Part shown: positions 63,738-64,000 of the stretch, piece by piece
How positions within the stretch are numbered: position 1 is the stretch's first letter
Layout: each line of letters starts with the position of its first letter
The notes under the pieces: generated by a model
Database searches by the model: none
Told to the model about the DNA's origin: nothing
Seen by the model: only the letters and a program-made list of their open reading frames with translations
Assembly (NCBI GenBank): GCA_024291935.2
Contig: CM044306.1
Coordinates: forward strand, 18,919,001 to 18,983,000
Source of the DNA: Okapia johnstoni
Taxonomy: Eukaryota; Chordata; Mammalia; Artiodactyla; Giraffidae
DNA length: 64,000 bases
Direction: 5' to 3'
Made by a program: the position numbers and the translations under genes

Positions 63738-63944
63738 GCTACTGGTGGCTCAGACGGTCAAGAGTCCACCTGCAACACGGGAGTCCCAGGTTTGATCCCT
63801 GGGTTGGGAAGAGAGATCCCCAGGAGAAAGGAAATGGCTACCCACTCCAGTATCCTTGTCTGGAGAATTCCACGGACAGAGGAGCCTGGCGGGCTACAGT
63901 CCATGGGGTCACAAAGAGTCAGACACAGATTAGCGACTAACACT
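63738..63944 (+). mobile_element. Bov-tA SINE
   Basis: ctactggtggctcagacggt to gacacagattagcgactaac, near full length. Confidence 0.87.
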
Positions 63945-64000
63945 TTCACGTACTTATGAATCAATCACACCAGTCTTACTTGAGAATCCTTTGGGGATGA

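Larger units (their letters stand above)
57781..64000. other. Right flank, repeat-rich, no coding exon recognised
   Basis: Four BovB/L1/SINE clusters (58122-60008, 60648-60902, 61138-62070, 62330-62537, 63393-63944) with unassigned sequence between them. Could be the first intron or 5' flank of the divergent BECN1 gene expected here. Confidence 0.65.

Noticed and set aside
57781..64000. BECN1 coding exons expected from synteny
   Set aside because: Looked for the start of Beclin-1 (MEGSKTSNN) and downstream exons and saw none.

Overview
This is nuclear DNA from a ruminant, most likely a bovid. The intergenic and intronic sequence is packed with BovB (RTE) LINE fragments, Bov-tA/Bov-A2 SINEs and the tRNA-derived ruminant SINE whose 3' half reads like 'ggacttccctggtggtccagtgg' in pieces. 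All real genes have spliced GT-AG vertebrate structure. The gene order PSME3-AOC2-AOC3-serum amine oxidase is that of human 17q21 (cattle chromosome 19), and every gene here is on the minus strand, so transcription runs right to left.

Layout, right to left. 57.2-64 kb: a CpG-rich promoter at about 57.0-57.8 kb, then 6 kb of flank, mostly retroposons (a 1.9 kb BovB, two nested insertions). 52.45-57.21 kb: PSME3, 11 coding exons, 254 codons, intact. 44.31-49.06 kb: AOC2, 4 coding exons, 756 codons, intact. 38.25-43.28 kb: AOC3 (VAP-1), 763 codons, intact. 27.5-31.16 kb: a serum-type amine oxidase pseudogene ('copy C'). 16.91-20.52 kb: an intact secreted serum/plasma amine oxidase ('copy B', AOC4, 762 codons, matching the length and residue numbering of bovine serum amine oxidase). 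1.15-13.29 kb: a second serum-type pseudogene ('copy A'), inflated to 12 kb by retroposons. The flanks of copies A, B and C are themselves duplicated, so the left 43 kb is a tandem segmental duplication.

The four AOC-family loci downstream of AOC2 have the same four-exon architecture (exon 2 is 286 bp and exon 3 is 130 bp in all five AOC genes). The intact ones keep the topaquinone tyrosine in NYDY, the catalytic Asp, and three copper His. AOC2 and AOC3 start with a membrane anchor. The serum-type copies start with a cleavable signal peptide. The most interesting biology is the birth, decay and homogenisation of this cluster: three CpG-type premature stops, two kinds of frameshift, one lost stop codon, one 3' deletion, a sharp conversion-like boundary between AOC2 and AOC3, and retroposons that date the duplications. 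I saw no novel non-mammalian system, no CRISPR array and no phage or plasmid genes.
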